DNA from: Candidatus Hydrogenedentota bacterium
GTDB taxonomy: Bacteria > Hydrogenedentota > Hydrogenedentia > Hydrogenedentales > JAEUWI01
Length of the DNA: 64,000 nucleotides
Reading direction: 5' to 3'
Assembly (NCBI GenBank): GCA_016791475.1
Contig: JAEUWI010000012.1
Span: 85,123 to 149,122, forward strand
Part shown: one piece after another, positions 51,729 to 59,729 of the stretch
Layout of the letters: every line of letters starts with the position of its first letter
Numbering within the stretch: position 1 is the first letter of the stretch
The notes under the pieces: generated by a model
The model's input: the letters and a program-made list of their open reading frames with translations, nothing else
Database searches by the model: none
Told to the model about the DNA's origin: nothing
Position numbers and translations under genes: made by a program

Positions 51729-54101
51729 TCAGGGGGCCGTGGCGGCGCTGATGGGGTTCGGGGACTCTTCGAGCGGCAGGGTCATGCGGACGATGGTGCC
51801 CTCGCCTCGGCGACTGGTTACATCGATGCGGCCCCCGTGCAGGTCAAGCAGTTTGCGCACGAGGGGCAGCCCCAGGCCGGTGCCGAAGCCCTTGGTGCTG
51901 TAGAGGGGCGTAAAAATCTGGTCGAGGTTTTCCCGGGCGATGCCCGCTCCGGTATCTTCCACCGTGAGCACGACACCGCCGGAGCAGGGGGCGAGCGAAA
52001 CGGTGATGATACTCGGCTTTTCCCCGCCTGAGTCGGCGTCCTCCAGCACGGCGTCGCAGGCATTGTTAAGCACATTGGTGAGGCACTGGTACAGGACCTG
52101 GCGATCGAAGCTTCCCTGGATACTTTTTTCGATGGCCGTACGCACGGTCACGCTGGCGGGGAAAGTGTAGGCCCGGAGTTCCTCTTCCAGCCAGGTGTCC
52201 AAATGGGTTATCTCCCGGTGAAGGGTGGTTTCGCGGGTGAAATCCAGCAAGGCCTCGATGATCCGGTCGCAGCGCTGGATCGCCCGGCCCGCCCGCTCCA
52301 ATGCGCCACCGACCTTTTCGTCGGCACTGCCTGACAGGCGATTCTTCAGGAGGAAATAGGAGGCCTGAATGGTGCCGAGGGGGTTGCGGAGTTCATGGCT
52401 CACGGTGGCGGTCAATTCGCCGAGGGTGGCGAGGCGTTCACGTTGAACCAGACTGCGGTTTGCCGCTTCCAAGGCATCGGCGTCGTGCTTCGCCTGGATC
52501 ACGTAGGAAGTGGTGGTGCTGAGATCCTCCAGCACGGCCTCGTCGTCGGGGGCGAAGGGATGGTCGCCGAAAACGGCGAGCACGCCCGCCAGGTCGCCGA
52601 ATCGCGAGTTGAGTCGGTATCCGCCGAAGGCGCTGAGCCCCATTTCCCGGACCCAACGGGGCTCCGGGTTCTCGGGCGTGCCGTGGAAGTCATTGGTGAT
52701 GTCTCTCTGGGCGCTTCCCGCCGCCAGCCTTCCCACCCGGTGCAGGCCGAGGGGCACGCGATCATGGATCATCGGCATCGCGGCGGCATTGCGGGTTGCG
52801 CTGACGGCGAGGTGGAGGCATCGATCCTGATCGATACAACGCCGTGGCGGCGCGCCATCGCCGCTATGGATACAGCCCAGATCGCAGCGATCGCCCGGAC
52901 CGGCGATCCAGATCTGGCAGACGGCAACATCGAGCACGGACAGGACGCAGGCGGCTATGCCGCGCATTTTCACGTCGAAGGAGGCGTCGCCCAGCAGTGA
53001 CTCCTTGAGCTGGCTTAATTGCAGGGCCTGGTGGCCGCGCCGGGCGAGTTCGGCGTTGGCGTCCTCCAGGGCCTGCGTGCGCTCCCCGACGGTCTGTTCC
53101 AGGAGGTCCCGATGTTTACGGAGCTCGGCCTCGGCCTGGCGTTGTCCCGTGATATCGGCGGCGATGGCGCAGAAGAGGGTGATGTCGCCGTCCCTGTCGC
53201 GGGAAATGGGAAAGGTGGTGGCCATGGCGACGCGGTGATCGCCGTTTCGCACGAATTCCCATTCGCAAACTTCCGCCTTCTGATGGCCGGGGGCCTGGAG
53301 ATCGGCCAGGGTGTTCCGCAGGGGAGCCTGGTCGCCGAGGGCAACGCTCCGGTAGTTTGCGCTGGCCTCCTGGAGGGAGCCATCGGGCCGAAAAATGCCG
53401 ATGTAGACCGGGCTGTGCTCGAGAATGCCGTGGAGTGTCCAGGCCAGTTGCTTCACGGGCCCGGCAAAGCGTTTGCTCATGAGGTACGTGGCGAGGAGGG
53501 AAAGGGTGGTCAGACCGGCGATGAGGACGATCATGGTGGCCCAGGTACGGAGTGTGGGGGCGCTGAGGTTGCTCAGGGAGACACCGGCGACGATTATGCC
53601 GCCGATCTGGTTTTCGTAGCCCGCCCGATAGGGCATGATCACTTCCTGTATCGGCACTTCGCCTTCGGCGCGCTCACGGACGTAGGGGGCCTCGCTCCTG
53701 ATGGTGCGCTCGAGATCGGGGAGAAGGTCGCTGGATACTCGCGTGGCGTTGAGTGCGGGATCGCTGTGGGCGATAATTTCACCCTCGGTGCTCGCCACAT
53801 AGACGTAGGCGAGTTGGCGGTGCTCCCGGGCGAGCTGTTCGAGGAGGCCGCGCAGGTGATAGCGTCCGGAAAAGCTGGCGCGGTTGATGGAGTCGGCGAG
53901 AATGCCCGAGAGGGCGGTGATGAGGACTTCTTCATTGCCCCGGGCCACGCGCCGATAGGCATGGTTGCCCACCATGGTGACAACGAGCATGAGCAGGAGC
54001 ACCAAGGCGCCAAAGCCCAGGGCGATCTTTCGATCGAAGTGGGTGAGGGTGGGGAGGCGCGTTCCCCGGCGCTCAGGGCGCTTCAGGCGTGTCGGAATCA
54101 T
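51729..54101 (-). CDS. Membrane sensor histidine kinase (PAS/GAF), partner of the sugar-binding protein
   Basis: 790 residues from ATG 54101. TM1 (about 27-46) precedes a periplasmic sensor domain (about 50-180, with YVYVASTEGEIIAHSDPALN, Cache/PDC-like), TM2 (about 190-210), a PAS domain, a coiled coil, a GAF-like domain (about 390-540) and the kinase core. That core has ATVSHELRNPLG with His569, NVLNNACDAVLED, DTGAGIA and GTGLGLPLV. There is no receiver. It overlaps the upstream sugar-binding gene by 29 nt, so the two are translated together; the LuxP-LuxQ pair is the precedent for a periplasmic binding protein feeding such a kinase. Confidence 0.87.
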   Translation of the reverse strand: MIPTRLKRPERRGTRLPTLTHFDRKIALGFGALVLLLMLVVTMVGNHAYRRVARGNEEVLITALSGILADSINRASFSGRYHLRGLLEQLAREHRQLAYVYVASTEGEIIAHSDPALNATRVSSDLLPDLERTIRSEAPYVRERAEGEVPIQEVIMPYRAGYENQIGGIIVAGVSLSNLSAPTLRTWATMIVLIAGLTTLSLLATYLMSKRFAGPVKQLAWTLHGILEHSPVYIGIFRPDGSLQEASANYRSVALGDQAPLRNTLADLQAPGHQKAEVCEWEFVRNGDHRVAMATTFPISRDRDGDITLFCAIAADITGQRQAEAELRKHRDLLEQTVGERTQALEDANAELARRGHQALQLSQLKESLLGDASFDVKMRGIAACVLSVLDVAVCQIWIAGPGDRCDLGCIHSGDGAPPRRCIDQDRCLHLAVSATRNAAAMPMIHDRVPLGLHRVGRLAAGSAQRDITNDFHGTPENPEPRWVREMGLSAFGGYRLNSRFGDLAGVLAVFGDHPFAPDDEAVLEDLSTTTSYVIQAKHDADALEAANRSLVQRERLATLGELTATVSHELRNPLGTIQASYFLLKNRLSGSADEKVGGALERAGRAIQRCDRIIEALLDFTRETTLHREITHLDTWLEEELRAYTFPASVTVRTAIEKSIQGSFDRQVLYQCLTNVLNNACDAVLEDADSGGEKPSIITVSLAPCSGGVVLTVEDTGAGIARENLDQIFTPLYSTKGFGTGLGLPLVRKLLDLHGGRIDVTSRRGEGTIVRMTLPLEESPNPISAATAP

Positions 54102-55209
54102 TGGCGGCTTTCGGTTCTGGCTTCCACTCCGCCAGGGTGCTCGGCCAGGGCTTCGTAAATTGCCCGGGGATTGGGCCCATCCAGCCACGGTAGTTGGCGA
54201 CGGTCTCCGCCGTTACGGGAAAGACCGGGATCAGGATGTGGGGGGCGACTTTCTCGCCGTTCAGCACGCGGTAGGCCGTCTTCATGGCTTCCGCGCCGAG
54301 GGGGCCGCAAAACTGGGCCGAATCGATGCGGATCAGGCCCTCGCCCTTTGCGATGCGCTCGACCGAGCGTGGATCGCCGTCGATGGTCGCCATGAAGATC
54401 TCGCTTCGACCCGCTTCGGAGAGGACTTCGGCGACCGCCATTCCGCCGCCGTCGTTCACGGCGAAAACCACGTCGACTCCGCCCTTCTCCGGAAAATCGG
54501 CGAGTATGGCCCCGCCGGCCGCGCGCCCACCTTCCGGCTCGACGGCGATGTAGGTCTTGAGTATCTCATAGCGCTGGCGGCGGTCCTGGAGGGCGTCCAG
54601 GAGTCCGTTTACACGCTCAACCGTCGACGATACGTGGGGATACTCGACGAGGACCAGTCTGATGGCGCGGTCGTCCGGGAAATGGTGGGCGATATACTCG
54701 CCATCGAGATAGCCCGCCTGATAGTTGTCCGAGGTGAGGTAGGAGGCCAGAACGCCATCGCTGATGTATTGGTCGTAGGCTATTACGGGGATTCCCGCGC
54801 TGTTGGCGGCCTTCAGGGGCGGCACGAGGGCGGCGTTGTCGGTCGGCTGCACGATGAGGAGGTCCACCCCTTCCATTACCAGGGCGCTCATCTGCACAAT
54901 CTGGTTCTCTATGCCCTCGTTTCCCTCGCCAGCGACGCGGGCCAGCAACTCTACGCCGCGCGCCCCGTTGGCCTTCGCGCGGTGGTTGATCGCTTCGGCC
55001 TCGGCTTCCAGGCCCTGGCGCATGGCGACCTGGCCGGGTATATTCATGGACCAGTACAACACACCGATCCGGAATGGAGATTCGGGGGCGTTGGCGCCGA
55101 CCACGGAAGGGCCGACCAGAAGCAGGGCGAGCAAAAGGGCGAGCCTCACCAACGGGTGCTGGCGACAGGGGGATCCCTGATCTGCGCTTCGTTTGGCAAC
55201 GGGGTGCAT
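54073..55209 (-). CDS. Periplasmic sugar-binding protein (PBP1, ribose/LuxP-like)
   Basis: 378 residues from ATG 55209. A signal peptide (about 20-42, ending VVG-AN) precedes a type I periplasmic binding fold: FRIGVLYWSMNIPGQVAMRQ, VDLLIVQPTDNAALVPPLKA, GIPVIAYDQYISDG, VDVVFAVNDGGGMAVAEVL and FMATIDGDPRSVERI. No permease or ATPase genes are adjacent. Instead it overlaps a sensor kinase gene, so it most likely presents a ligand (sugar or autoinducer-type) to that kinase. An extra 18 codons upstream are open but lack a ribosome-binding site. Confidence 0.85.
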   Translation of the reverse strand: MHPVAKRSADQGSPCRQHPLVRLALLLALLLVGPSVVGANAPESPFRIGVLYWSMNIPGQVAMRQGLEAEAEAINHRAKANGARGVELLARVAGEGNEGIENQIVQMSALVMEGVDLLIVQPTDNAALVPPLKAANSAGIPVIAYDQYISDGVLASYLTSDNYQAGYLDGEYIAHHFPDDRAIRLVLVEYPHVSSTVERVNGLLDALQDRRQRYEILKTYIAVEPEGGRAAGGAILADFPEKGGVDVVFAVNDGGGMAVAEVLSEAGRSEIFMATIDGDPRSVERIAKGEGLIRIDSAQFCGPLGAEAMKTAYRVLNGEKVAPHILIPVFPVTAETVANYRGWMGPIPGQFTKPWPSTLAEWKPEPKAANDSDTPEAP

Positions 55210-55448
55210 GGGTCGGGCCTCGCGCCTCCCGACCTCCCAAGCGTGGTCGGCGGCGCCACTCAACTAAAGGATACCAGAAATCTGGAATTCTCACAATTCG
55301 TCCGTGAGTCAATAGCATCAATTGTGCGTGACTTCGACCTCGATCCTGTGAGAAGCTAAAGGAAGCGTCTGTCTCCACGCCGCGCGAGGGAACGGCGCGC
55401 GTAGTACGCCAACACGAGGGGAACCGTTGGCCTGGAGAGGAGTTCGCT

Positions 55449-57272
55449 TTGAAAATACGAATGGGACGGGGTTGGGGACTCTGGGGAAAGGGAGCGATAC
55501 TGATACTGGCCGGGTTTCTTTCGGCCCGTGCCAGTTCTGAGCCGACGTCGCTTCGCCTCACAACCTATTGCACGGTGGATAGCGCCCGCAACTGGCTGGA
55601 GCCAGCGAAACGGGAGGCGGCCGTGACCATGCTCCGGGAAATGGACATTTCCGGGGTCATAATCGAAGTCAACCGCGGCGGCACGGCCCTTTCGGAAGAC
55701 GAGGCGCGCCTCTTGAAAGAATACTTCGCTGCCGAGGGCTTTCGCGTCACCGGGGGTATTGCCACGGTGCCGGGCGGAGACTGGGGTGTGGCCGCGAACG
55801 AGGGCCTCGCCTGGATGAATTTCCAGAATCCGAAGACCCAGGCGGATATCGAGGCTTCGGTGCGCGGTGCGGCGCGGGTCTTCGACACTTTTGTGGTGGA
55901 TGATTTTCTTCTCAGCGGCGACACCAGTCCGGAGTCCGAGCGAACGCGGGGGCGACGAAGCTGGGGCCAGTATCGGCGCGATCTCATGACGTCGCTTTCG
56001 CAGCGGGCCATCATCGGTCCGGCGAAGGAGGAGAACCCCGACATCACGATGATTGTGAAATTTCCCCAGTCGTACGACCGCTATCATCAGTTTGGCTATG
56101 ATACGAACCGGAAGCCCCAACTCTATGACGGCGTGTGGGTGGGCACGGAATCGCGGGGGCAATACACGCAGCGCTTTGGATTCACCCAGCCCTACGAGGG
56201 CTTCGTGAACTATCGCTGGATCGCCTCGCTCTCGCGGGGGAAGATGGGCGCGGCCTGGTTCGACTTCGGCGACTGCGATGCCTTCGACTTCGTGGAGCAA
56301 GCCTGGCAGACGGTGCTGGCCGGCGCGAATGACATTGTGCTCTTCAGTGTGGCCGGAATAGAAGAGCGCCACCCGGGACTCGCCCTCCTCCAGCAGGAAC
56401 GGGCCGGCCTGGAGCGGCTCGCGAGCGCGGTGGACGAGCAGCCCGTGACGGGTGTGGCCACCTATAAACCGGCCAACAGCGATCCGGGCAGCGACATGTA
56501 CATCATGGACTTCGTGGGGATGCTGGGCGTGCCGGTCATTCCCGTTTCCGCCTATCCCGCCGAAGCGGCTTCAGTCTTTGTGCCGACCTACGGCGCCCAT
56601 GATCCCGCTATCGTGAAAAAAATTGAGGCGTCCTTGCGGGCCGGAAAGAACGTCGTGGTGACGACGGGCCTATTGGCCTCGGCTGCGGAGGGCGAATCGC
56701 TGGCGCGCCGTGCCGGTTTGTCCGGCGTGCCTGCGATCAGCCCCATTCGCACGGAGTCGGTGCTGCTGGATGGTGCCGCAGTAGAAGTGCCCAGGGGCCT
56801 CGATCTGGCGGGGCGCATCGCGCCGGAAGCAGCCGACGTACTGCTGGAGGCCCTGGTGGACGGGCAGAAGGTGCCCTACCTCACCACCCATGCCGTGGGT
56901 GCGGGGCGACTCTCGGTGCTCAATATCCAGATGTTCACCCAGGCCGATTTTGATGCGGTGAATGAGGTGCTGCTGTCGCCGCGCAATCTGGGCATGCTCG
57001 ATATGCCGAGGCCATGGGCCCGCACCATCCGGAACGTGTTTCAGGGTGGGGGAGAGGCGCTCGTGGACGCGCCCACGCGGGTTACGCTGCAGCCGCTGGG
57101 GGAAACGGGCTGGGTGATACAGAATTACAACACGTCGCCCGCGGAGATCGCGCTGGGCGGTGAAGACTTCGGCCGCCTGTCAGACGGACTTACCGGCGCC
57201 GTACTTCTGGAATCGGGAAATGCATTGAATTACCTCATCCCACCCCGCTCGCGGGTGTGGGTACGTCGTTGA
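55449..57272 (+). CDS. Secreted glycosidase-like TIM-barrel protein with amidotransferase-like domain
   Basis: 607 residues from a TTG start at 55449, chosen because GAGAGGAG lies 7 nt upstream; the next ATG (55461) is too far. A signal peptide (about 1-29) is present. The N-terminal half (about 35-310) looks like a TIM barrel with ISGVIIEVNRGG, FDTFVVDDFLLSGD and YDGVWVGTESRG. The second half (about 330-500) resembles the GH42-type trimerisation / amidotransferase-like fold, and a small beta domain closes it. I do not recognise a named family. It is followed 11 bp later by the GH42/GH14-like gene, forming an operon. Confidence 0.72.
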   Translation: MKIRMGRGWGLWGKGAILILAGFLSARASSEPTSLRLTTYCTVDSARNWLEPAKREAAVTMLREMDISGVIIEVNRGGTALSEDEARLLKEYFAAEGFRVTGGIATVPGGDWGVAANEGLAWMNFQNPKTQADIEASVRGAARVFDTFVVDDFLLSGDTSPESERTRGRRSWGQYRRDLMTSLSQRAIIGPAKEENPDITMIVKFPQSYDRYHQFGYDTNRKPQLYDGVWVGTESRGQYTQRFGFTQPYEGFVNYRWIASLSRGKMGAAWFDFGDCDAFDFVEQAWQTVLAGANDIVLFSVAGIEERHPGLALLQQERAGLERLASAVDEQPVTGVATYKPANSDPGSDMYIMDFVGMLGVPVIPVSAYPAEAASVFVPTYGAHDPAIVKKIEASLRAGKNVVVTTGLLASAAEGESLARRAGLSGVPAISPIRTESVLLDGAAVEVPRGLDLAGRIAPEAADVLLEALVDGQKVPYLTTHAVGAGRLSVLNIQMFTQADFDAVNEVLLSPRNLGMLDMPRPWARTIRNVFQGGGEALVDAPTRVTLQPLGETGWVIQNYNTSPAEIALGGEDFGRLSDGLTGAVLLESGNALNYLIPPRSRVWVRR

Positions 57273-57283
57273 TTGGAGAGAAA

Positions 57284-59581
57284 ATGTTTCGAGTCGGGAT
57301 GGTTCTGAGTCTGGTGTGGTTTGGTATCGCGGCGGCTGGGGCGGAAGTCTTGTTCGAGGTTAAAGTGGGTGGCGGTCTTTCCGGCTTTGAGATCGCTTCC
57401 AGCGGCATCGCGACAACGGAGAAGGATGGGGTCTGGTGTGTGGATGTTCCTTCGTCGCGCGACCCCTACGCTTCGACGGAGCTCGCGTTGCGCGGCGCGG
57501 CCCCGGCTTTTCCCGATGGTTTTGTGCTGGAAGTCGAGTATATGGATTACGGTGCGGGACTCATGTCCGCATCGGTCGACACCGGCACGGGCGGAGCGCT
57601 GGGGTCGGGCCGTCACAGCAGCTACACCCGGCTTAATACGGGGGCGCGAAGGAGCGCCTGGTTTGCTTTCGGGGCGGCGACTGGCGCCTCGGAGTGGACC
57701 GTGCGCCTGACGGGCGCCAACCATGTGACGGCCCTTCGCGCGCTGCCGCCGCAGGATGACGCCGCGTGGGCTGCGAAAGCCGATGCGGTGCCGCGCGATG
57801 TGAAGCCCATGGTGACGCTGAAGCGACCAATGGATCTGGTGACTTCAGCGGGTGTGGACGTTCGTGGCGGGATGGAGGCGCTGGAGGATTCGATCAGTGA
57901 ACTGAACGATCTTGCCCCACTGGCGAAGGTGCTGGGATTCAATGGTATCGAGGCCTATGTGTCTTGGAAGCGTCTGGAGCCGCTGGCGGAGGGACAGTTT
58001 GATTTTTCATTCTACGACGCGGTGGTGAACAAGATTTCCGAGTACGATCTTAAATTGTTTCCTCTGCTGATTGTAGGCTCGGCCTATGCCCTGCCGGAGT
58101 GGTTCATCAAGAGCGAAGAAAACGTGGGCATGATCTGTCTGGAGCATGGCGTGACCAATGCGGTGCAGAGTATCTGCTACGAGCCGCATCGGCGCCATGT
58201 GACACGGGTGCTCCAGGCTTTCGGCAAACACTATGAGCCCATGGGCGTGCTGCAGGGTGTGCGCCTGGGACCGAGCGGAAACTATGGCGAGTCCCAGTAC
58301 CCCGCCGGCGGAAACTGGGGCGTGGCCGGAGAGGAAATGCACATCCACTTGGGCTGGTGGGCCGGCGATGCCTACGCGCGGGCAGACTATCGAAAATTCC
58401 TGGAAAAGCGCTATGGCGACATCGGCGCCCTCAATGCCGCCTGGAAGACGGAATATGCGGGCTTCGACGCGATCGAGCCGCGCCTGCCCGAGCAGATGCT
58501 GGTGCCGGCGGAGCGCATCGATTTCACGGCGTGGTACACCGACACCATGACGGACTGGTGCGAATGGTGGGCCTTGGAAACGCGCAAGGCCCTGCCCAAT
58601 ACGCCCATCTATCAGTCGGCCGGCGGCTGGGGCTTCCGCGAGTCGGGCACAGACTACAGCGCGCAGACGAAGAGTATGAAGCAGATCGACGGCGGCATCC
58701 GCCTGACCAATGAAACCGACAGCTATGAGCAGAATTTCTACGCGACTCGCCTGGCGGTGTCCGCGGCAAAGCACTACGGAATTCCCCTGGGCTATGAACC
58801 GGCCAGCTCCCACACCGGGCGGGGCATTGCGGGGCGCCTCTATGAGACGTTGAACACGGATGGACACCATTTCTTTACGTATTACAGCAACGTCATGGGG
58901 ACTGATTTCTCGATCGCCCAGTGGCTGCGCTATGCACCGGCGCTCGACGAACGTGCCATGGGCCAGACCAGCGTGGCGGTCTTCTATCCGGAAACGGTGA
59001 ATCAACTGGAGGACAGCGCTTTCCGCTTTCTCTATGCCTGGGGCTTTAACCCCCGCGCGGCGGAAGTGCGGCGTGTTACGGAGGTGGACTATCTGGATGA
59101 GCGTCTGATTGACGATGGCTTCCTGGATAAATACCGGGTCCTGGTTTTTGCGTGGGGCGCGGTGCTGCCCGATGAAACGCTGACGAAGATCGATGCGTGG
59201 GTCCAGGCGGGCGGCACGGTGATCTATCCCTCCTTCCCGCGCGGTTCGGTGAGCGGCCTTTCCGGCTCGGAGGCGATCTTCGAGGCGTGGAGCAGCGGCA
59301 ACACCGGCAAGGGGAGCTTTCATCGCTTTCGCGGTGACATGGAGCCGACAGAGCTTTACGGCAACTTCGTGCGCGAGGTGCTGAGCGAAACAAAGGTGCT
59401 GCCGCCCGTGGAGCAGAAACTCCTCGCCGTCGAACGGCCGGACCACACCTTCTTCAGCGTACTGGAGAGCGGGAAGATCGCCGCACTCAACTATGATCCG
59501 GAGCCGGTAACGCTGGAACTGGGCGATGGGAAGACCGTGGAAGTGCCGGGCTATGGGATTGAGATTTTCGCGATGGACTAA
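57284..59581 (+). CDS. Secreted GH42/GH14-like glycosidase
   Basis: 765 residues from ATG 57284 (GGAGAG upstream). A signal peptide (about 1-20) precedes a beta-sandwich N-domain (about 20-165). A TIM barrel follows (about 190-560) with GFNGIEAYVSWKRLEP, FPLLIVGSAYALPEWF, GVRLGPSGNYGESQYP (the catalytic acid region of GH42/GH14 enzymes) and TNETDSYEQNF. The C-terminal region (about 570-700) is the GH42 trimerisation-like flavodoxin fold with VLVFAWGAVLPDETLTKIDAW. It may hydrolyse galactosides or alpha-glucans; the substrate is not determined. Same operon as the gene at 55449. Confidence 0.82.
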   Translation: MFRVGMVLSLVWFGIAAAGAEVLFEVKVGGGLSGFEIASSGIATTEKDGVWCVDVPSSRDPYASTELALRGAAPAFPDGFVLEVEYMDYGAGLMSASVDTGTGGALGSGRHSSYTRLNTGARRSAWFAFGAATGASEWTVRLTGANHVTALRALPPQDDAAWAAKADAVPRDVKPMVTLKRPMDLVTSAGVDVRGGMEALEDSISELNDLAPLAKVLGFNGIEAYVSWKRLEPLAEGQFDFSFYDAVVNKISEYDLKLFPLLIVGSAYALPEWFIKSEENVGMICLEHGVTNAVQSICYEPHRRHVTRVLQAFGKHYEPMGVLQGVRLGPSGNYGESQYPAGGNWGVAGEEMHIHLGWWAGDAYARADYRKFLEKRYGDIGALNAAWKTEYAGFDAIEPRLPEQMLVPAERIDFTAWYTDTMTDWCEWWALETRKALPNTPIYQSAGGWGFRESGTDYSAQTKSMKQIDGGIRLTNETDSYEQNFYATRLAVSAAKHYGIPLGYEPASSHTGRGIAGRLYETLNTDGHHFFTYYSNVMGTDFSIAQWLRYAPALDERAMGQTSVAVFYPETVNQLEDSAFRFLYAWGFNPRAAEVRRVTEVDYLDERLIDDGFLDKYRVLVFAWGAVLPDETLTKIDAWVQAGGTVIYPSFPRGSVSGLSGSEAIFEAWSSGNTGKGSFHRFRGDMEPTELYGNFVREVLSETKVLPPVEQKLLAVERPDHTFFSVLESGKIAALNYDPEPVTLELGDGKTVEVPGYGIEIFAMD

Positions 59582-59595
59582 AGGGGGCTGAAGGA

Positions 59596-59729
59596 CTTAA
59601 GGGACGGAAGGGACGGAAGGGACGGAAGGGACGTATGGACTAAGAGGGACTTAAGGGACGGAAGTAGTCATTCGAGAACCGGTTTTCGTTGTCCATTGTC
59701 CATTGTCAATTGTCGTTGTCCATTGTCAA
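59596..59729. repeat. Two simple-sequence repeats
   Basis: A 9-bp unit GGGACGGAA is repeated tandemly at 59601-59631 with further copies to 59662. TTGTCCATTGTCAATT and variants recur at 59690-59730. They lie between convergent glycosidase genes, so they probably act as a transcription boundary or are neutral. Confidence 0.6.
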
